In this document: in pieces, positions 51,432 through 55,804 of the stretch
How positions within the stretch are numbered: position 1 is the first letter of the stretch
How the letters are laid out: each line of letters opens with the position of its first letter
DNA from: Xanthobacteraceae bacterium
Lineage (GTDB): Bacteria; Pseudomonadota; Alphaproteobacteria; Rhizobiales; Xanthobacteraceae
Assembly: GCA_019241285.1 (NCBI GenBank)
Contig: JAFAXD010000468.1
Location: forward strand, 1-55,804
DNA length: 55,804 nt
Reading direction: 5' to 3'
Made by a program: the position numbers and the translations under genes
Notes under the pieces: model-generated
Database searches by the model: none
Told to the model about the DNA's origin: nothing
The model's input: the letters and a program-made list of their open reading frames with translations, nothing else

Positions 51432-53071
51432 TATCCGCGCACCTTCGGCATCATGATGAACTCCCAGGGAGATGGCATAGGCCCGACGGGGACCTCAATC
51501 AATGTCGGGCCGTCGCGTCGCGCAAGCGCGCGCCGTAGCGCACCCCGCAGCTCGTCGGGGTTGCGTGCCCGCTCCGCGGCCGCCCCGAAGCTCTCGGCGA
51601 AGCGTACGAAATCGGGATTAACAAGATCACTGGCAATCAGTCGATTGCCGAACTGCTCCTCCTGAATCCGCCGCACGTTGCCGAAGGCGCCGTCCACAAA
51701 CACGATAGTGGTGAGCGGGATGCTGTGCCGCACCGCGGTTGCCATTTCGTTCGCGGTGTACATGAATCCGCCGTCGCCGCTGATCGCGATAACCGGGGTG
51801 TCGCGCCGGGAGTCCTGGACCCCAAGGGCGGTCGCGAATCCCCAGCCGAGATTATCCTGGTAGCCCGGTGAGATGAATGTGCGCGGCCGATAAATCGGAA
51901 AGGCAAGGCGAGCCGCAAACCCGACCTGAGTCACCTCATCGACCAGGATCCCGTCTTCGGGCAATTCGGCGCGAATCGCGGCGAGGAATCCGAGCTGCGG
52001 GGCAAGCTTGCCAAGCCGCTTGGTCCAGTGTGCCTGGCGCTCCTCCATCTCGTCTTTACGCGACTTCCGGGCGGTGTTACGGGTCGCCAGCGCATCGATC
52101 ATGCGGCGCAGGATCGGCGCCGCGTTGCCGATCAGCGCCACAGCCGGGGGCTGGACGCGCGCCGGTTCTTCCGGATCAGCATCGATGCGAATGACCGCGA
52201 GCTGGTCATCAATGCCCCATTGCCGCTGCTGCGGCAGATGCGTCCCAACCGCAAGCACTACATCGGCTTGCGCCCACAGCTCGTGCCCAAGCGGAAGCGT
52301 GACGCTGAGCGGATCGCGGCTGTCGAGCACGCCACGGCCACGGCGATACCCCAGCACGGGCGCCTGCAGCACGGCGGAGAGCTCGGTCACTTCGGTCGAG
52401 GCGCCCTGAGCGCCACCGCCACACACGATCAGGGGTCGTTTGGCCGCACCCAGGCGCTTGGCGGCCTCTTTCACGGCATCCTCGTCGATCGCAGGAGCGG
52501 AGGTCGCCAAAGGCGGCTCCATGGCAACCGCCCCTTTTCGCCCCCACACGTCGATGGCGCATTCCAGGGCGGCCGGACCCGGCCGGCCGCGGCGCATCGC
52601 CGCCATGGCCTGGGCGACCAGGCCCGATGCCGCCTCCGGCCCGCGGATGCGGCCGGAAAAGTCGACCAGCCGGGCGATGATGCCGGCTTGGTCCCGGATT
52701 TCATGCAGATGGCCGAGGCCGCGACCGATGTCGGCATCTGGGATTTGGCCAATCAGCGCCAGGACAGGCGCGTTCATGGAATAGGCGGTCAGCAGCGCCG
52801 CGCCGGTATTGAGGAGGCCCGGTCCGGGCACGACCGCATAGGTCTGTGGCCGGTCCGTCGCCAGCGCCGCCCCGAGCGCCATATAGGCCGCGCCCTGCTC
52901 GTGGCGCGTGTGCACGACGCGAATCGCGGCGGAGGCCTGAAACAGCGCCTCGAACAGGTGGTCGTTATGTACGCCGGGGAGGGCGTACATCGTATCGATC
53001 CCGTGGGCGATGAGAGATGCGACGGTTGCGTCCGCCGTCGTCATCGGTTCTGCGCGGACTGACTGAGCCAT
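51431..53071 (-). CDS. Thiamine diphosphate-dependent enzyme (acetolactate synthase-like)
   Basis: A 546-residue ThDP enzyme of the acetolactate synthase/benzoylformate decarboxylase superfamily. E58 (HTRHEQGAA) is the activating Glu. The C-terminal ThDP motif [16 protein letters not shown], then [11 protein letters not shown], is near residue 435. It lacks the typical ALS regulatory subunit neighbour. Substrate unknown; oxo-acid decarboxylase or sulfo-acid lyase are both possible. It is the upstream gene of rnd and divergent from aspS. Confidence 0.88.
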   Translation of the reverse strand: MAQSVRAEPMTTADATVASLIAHGIDTMYALPGVHNDHLFEALFQASAAIRVVHTRHEQGAAYMALGAALATDRPQTYAVVPGPGLLNTGAALLTAYSMNAPVLALIGQIPDADIGRGLGHLHEIRDQAGIIARLVDFSGRIRGPEAASGLVAQAMAAMRRGRPGPAALECAIDVWGRKGAVAMEPPLATSAPAIDEDAVKEAAKRLGAAKRPLIVCGGGAQGASTEVTELSAVLQAPVLGYRRGRGVLDSRDPLSVTLPLGHELWAQADVVLAVGTHLPQQRQWGIDDQLAVIRIDADPEEPARVQPPAVALIGNAAPILRRMIDALATRNTARKSRKDEMEERQAHWTKRLGKLAPQLGFLAAIRAELPEDGILVDEVTQVGFAARLAFPIYRPRTFISPGYQDNLGWGFATALGVQDSRRDTPVIAISGDGGFMYTANEMATAVRHSIPLTTIVFVDGAFGNVRRIQEEQFGNRLIASDLVNPDFVRFAESFGAAAERARNPDELRGALRRALARRDGPTLIEVPVGPMPSPWEFIMMPKVRG

Positions 53072-53198
53072 TCTGACTACGCAATGTGCAGATCAGGACG
53101 GTTCTGTCGAGGGGGCAGGGCGTTAGCCTGAGATCGGCGGTTGCCTTGACAAATCGGGACTCGCGTGCGCCTTTCCCCCGCCCCTCAAGAGCTGAACA

Positions 53199-54995
53199 AT
53201 GCACAGATACCGTTCGCATACGTGTGGCGCGCTGCGCGCCAGCGACATTGGCCAAACCGTCCGGCTGTCCGGCTGGTGCCATCGGATTCGCGACCACGGG
53301 GGTGTGCTGTTCATCGATCTGCGTGATCATTATGGGCTGGTGCAAGTGGTGGCGGATCCCGATTCGCCCGCCTTCCGAACCGCCGAGACCCTGCGCTCGG
53401 AATGGGTTGTGAAGGTCGACGGGCGGGTCCGCGGCCGCCCCGCCGGCACTGAAAACCCGGAACTGCCGACCGGCGCCGTCGAGGTCTATGCGACCGACAT
53501 CGAGGTGCTGGGACCAGCGGCCGAATTGCCCATGCCGGTCTTCGGCGACCAGGAATATCCAGAAGAGATCCGGCTCAAATACCGGTTCCTCGACCTGCGG
53601 CGCGAGCGGCTGCATCGCAATATCATGAAGCGCGGTGCCATCATCGACTCGCTGCGACGGCGCATGCGCGAGCAGGGGTTCTTTGAGTTCCAGACTCCGA
53701 TCCTGACGGCTTCCAGTCCGGAAGGCGCGCGCGATTACCTGGTGCCGTCGCGTCTGCACCCGGGCAAGTTTTATGCACTGCCGCAGGCGCCGCAGCAGTT
53801 CAAACAATTGACCATGATCTCGGGGTTTGATCGCTACTTCCAGATCGCGCCCTGTTTTCGCGACGAGGACGCGCGCGCCGATCGCTCGCCTGGCGAGTTC
53901 TATCAACTCGACATTGAGATGAGCTTCGTCACTCAGGACGATGTATTTGAAGCGGTCGAGCCGGTGTTGCGCGGCGTGTTCGAGGAATTTGCTGAGGGTA
54001 AGCCGGTCACGCAGAAATTCCCGCTCATTTCCTACGCAGACGCGATCCAGCAATACGGCACCGACAAGCCCGACCTGCGCAACCCGATCCGGATGCACAA
54101 CGTCAGCGAGGCGTTCCGCGGCTCCGGCTTCAAGGTGTTCGCCAACATGCTGGCGTCGGATCCAGCCGCTCAAGTCTGGGGCTTGCCAGCGCCCGGCGGC
54201 GGCAATCGTGCGTTCTGCGACCGCATGGATGATTGGGCCAAGGGCGAGGGCCTGCCCGGGCTCGGGTATATTTTCTGGCGCGAGGGAGAAGACGGCGGTG
54301 CTGGGCCATTGGCGAGAAACATCGGCCCGGAGCGGACCAGCGCCATTCGCGAGCAACTCGGGCTAGGAATTGGCGATGCGGTCTTCTTCCTCGCCGGAAA
54401 TCCGAAGGCTTTCGTCAAGGTTGCCGGACTTGCGCGCACGCGCATCGGCGAAGCATTGAAATTGGTCGATCAGGAACGGTTCGAGTTGTGCTGGATCGTC
54501 AATTTTCCGATGTATGAATGGAACGAAGAGGAGAAGAAGGTCGACTTCTCGCACAATCCGTTCTCGATGCCCAACATGTCGGCGGAGGAGTTCCTCGCGC
54601 TTGATCCGAGCGATCGCGAGAAGTTGCTCAGCATCAAGGCCATTCAATACGACATCGTCTGCAATGGCGTGGAACTCTCCTCCGGTGCCATCCGCAATCA
54701 TCGTCCCGACGTAATGAAGAAGGCCTTCGCCATCGCAGGTTATCCGGAAGACGTGTTGGAGCAGAAATTCGGCGGCATGCTGCATGCGCTGTCGCTGGGC
54801 GCACCGCCGCACGGCGGCATTGCCCCCGGTATCGACCGGATTGTGATGTTACTGTGCGGGGAGGAGAACCTGCGAGAGGTGGTGCTGTTCCCAATGAATC
54901 AGCGCGCCGAGGATTTGATGATGGGAGCGCCCTCGGACGTGAGCGCCAAGCAATTGCGCGAGCTCCACATCCGTCTCGATCTGCGGGACAAATGA
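53199..54995 (+). CDS. aspS: Aspartyl-tRNA synthetase
   Basis: A 598-residue class II synthetase of the bacterial type (about 590 residues) with anticodon-binding OB domain (1-105), catalytic domain and GAD insertion (about 285-410). Class II motif 2 is [20 protein letters not shown], and motif 3 is [20 protein letters not shown]. It charges tRNA-Asp; in bacteria with GatCAB it may also act on tRNA-Asn, which cannot be told here. Promoter elements lie in the 127-base gap to the divergent ThDP gene. Confidence 0.97.
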   Translation: MHRYRSHTCGALRASDIGQTVRLSGWCHRIRDHGGVLFIDLRDHYGLVQVVADPDSPAFRTAETLRSEWVVKVDGRVRGRPAGTENPELPTGAVEVYATDIEVLGPAAELPMPVFGDQEYPEEIRLKYRFLDLRRERLHRNIMKRGAIIDSLRRRMREQGFFEFQTPILTASSPEGARDYLVPSRLHPGKFYALPQAPQQFKQLTMISGFDRYFQIAPCFRDEDARADRSPGEFYQLDIEMSFVTQDDVFEAVEPVLRGVFEEFAEGKPVTQKFPLISYADAIQQYGTDKPDLRNPIRMHNVSEAFRGSGFKVFANMLASDPAAQVWGLPAPGGGNRAFCDRMDDWAKGEGLPGLGYIFWREGEDGGAGPLARNIGPERTSAIREQLGLGIGDAVFFLAGNPKAFVKVAGLARTRIGEALKLVDQERFELCWIVNFPMYEWNEEEKKVDFSHNPFSMPNMSAEEFLALDPSDREKLLSIKAIQYDIVCNGVELSSGAIRNHRPDVMKKAFAIAGYPEDVLEQKFGGMLHALSLGAPPHGGIAPGIDRIVMLLCGEENLREVVLFPMNQRAEDLMMGAPSDVSAKQLRELHIRLDLRDK

Positions 54996-55034
54996 CGACC
55001 CGTCGATCACTTCGCGCCAGCTCAGGCGCGCGTT

Positions 55035-55804
55035 GTGCGTAACGTGCCACCGAACACACTCGCGCTTTCGCATCGACAATCGCTTGTCGAAAAGCTGTCG
55101 ACCTCGTTGCAAAAACGCCGCCTCTGGTTGCGAGACCTGTGTGGGGCGCGCTCGCGCACGGTCAAGTGCCGCTATTTCGACACGCAGTTCATTGTCGACC
55201 TCGACGATGTCATTGGCTACGAGATTGCCATTCGTCGGTTCGAATGGCGCGAGCTCAAGCTGATGATCGACGCGTGCCGTCGCCTTGCGCCGGTGATCTT
55301 CCTCGATGTCGGAGCCAACATCGGTCTTTATTCGTGCGTGCTCGGCCGCCACAAGTTGGTGCCCAGCATCATCGCCTTCGAGCCGGATCGTGAGAACTTC
55401 GCGCGGCTGCAAGCCAACATCGCGCTCAACGCGCTTGCTGATGTCATCGAGGCGCGGCAGGCCGCCGCCGGCAATGCCCCCGGCACCGTGAGGTTGGTGC
55501 CTTCAGATGCAGCAAACCGCGGCATGTCACGGATCGAGTCAGGCGCCGGCGACGGCTATGAGGTTGCGTCGGTGGCGCTCGATGCGGTTGTGCCGCTGCG
55601 CGACGTAATGATTGCCCTGAAGGTCGATGTCGAGGGTTACGAAGCGCAAGTCCTGACCGGCGCCCAGCAGCTGCTCTCGCGCAATGGAGGTTTCGCCCAG
55701 ATCGAGGCGCGCGAGGACGCGGCCGCAGCATTGGTGGCCGATCGGATGGCGAGCTTCGGTTGGCGGTTCCTGGAGCGCTACGGGCTCGACTTGCGGTTTG
55801 AGAA
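55035..55804 (+). CDS. FkbM-family methyltransferase (partial, C-terminus outside)
   Basis: A SAM-dependent methyltransferase, cut by the right edge after about 256 residues. The SAM motif I FLDVGANIGLYS and the acidic-loop segment FEPDRENFARLQANIAL are clear, then the post-motif KVDVEGYEAQVLTGAQ. FkbM proteins methylate sugars or polyketides. The GTG at 55035 is the preferred start; GTG at 55044 is an alternative. It lies 39 bases after the aspS stop and is probably co-transcribed. Confidence 0.8.
   Translation, partial: MRNVPPNTLALSHRQSLVEKLSTSLQKRRLWLRDLCGARSRTVKCRYFDTQFIVDLDDVIGYEIAIRRFEWRELKLMIDACRRLAPVIFLDVGANIGLYSCVLGRHKLVPSIIAFEPDRENFARLQANIALNALADVIEARQAAAGNAPGTVRLVPSDAANRGMSRIESGAGDGYEVASVALDAVVPLRDVMIALKVDVEGYEAQVLTGAQQLLSRNGGFAQIEAREDAAAALVADRMASFGWRFLERYGLDLRFE

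Overview
The window is GC-rich chromosomal DNA from an alphaproteobacterium of the order Hyphomicrobiales, most likely the Bradyrhizobium/Xanthobacteraceae side. The evidence is the housekeeping block at the right end (ndk, terC-like, purN-purM, pgsA-like, hdaA-like, ppk, ppx, rnd, aspS), dense overlapping gene starts and stops, and many small secreted or basic proteins typical of that group. Genus-level placement is inference. No rRNA, tRNA or CRISPR array was seen.

Region 1 (1-13.4 kb) is a patchwork of single genes and pairs. It holds a DUF2231 membrane protein coupled to a sorbosone-dehydrogenase-like beta-propeller, a class III adenylate cyclase, a PHB-depolymerase-family esterase, an F420-type LLM oxidoreductase, a cupin, a cysteine hydrolase, a glutathione transferase, a histone-like Lys/Ala-rich protein and several small hypothetical or secreted proteins. 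Region 2 (13.4-14.6 kb) is gene-poor. It carries 18-bp-spaced repeats that look like insertion-sequence ends, one small gene, and one copy of a 66-bp direct repeat.

Region 3 (14.6-33.8 kb) is the most interesting part: an island that looks built for uptake and oxidation of organosulfur compounds. Module 1 (+ strand) has a DszC/SfnB-like flavin monooxygenase, an SsuD-like LLM monooxygenase, an SsuA/SsuC/SsuB-type ABC transporter, a large FAD oxidoreductase with a dicluster ferredoxin, and a second SsuA/C/B set. It is bracketed by the 66-bp direct repeats. A CHRD protein, a CmcJ/NvfI-type oxidoreductase and a small ORF follow. Module 2 (- strand) has an FAD/NAD(P)-binding protein, a second ferredoxin/FAD oxidoreductase pair, and a third ABC transporter with one binding protein, one ATPase and two permeases. 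A 23-bp AT-rich motif recurs upstream of three genes of the island. The best reading is that the transporters import sulfonates or sulfones, the monooxygenases cleave C-S bonds, and the paired flavoprotein-ferredoxin units carry out an electron-transfer step not yet defined. Substrate and pathway are inference.

Region 4 (33.9-38.8 kb) holds a DUF1275 membrane protein overlapping an MBL-fold hydrolase, a small HExxH protein, an SDR without the catalytic Tyr, a secreted tandem ABM-domain protein next to a quinone oxidoreductase, and a 59-residue membrane protein. Region 5 (38.9 kb to the end) is mostly conserved housekeeping: ndk, terC-like, a molybdopterin oxidoreductase, cspA with a clear terminator, purMN, pgsA-like, hdaA-like, ppk-ppx, rnd coupled to a ThDP enzyme, aspS, and a FkbM methyltransferase cut by the window edge.
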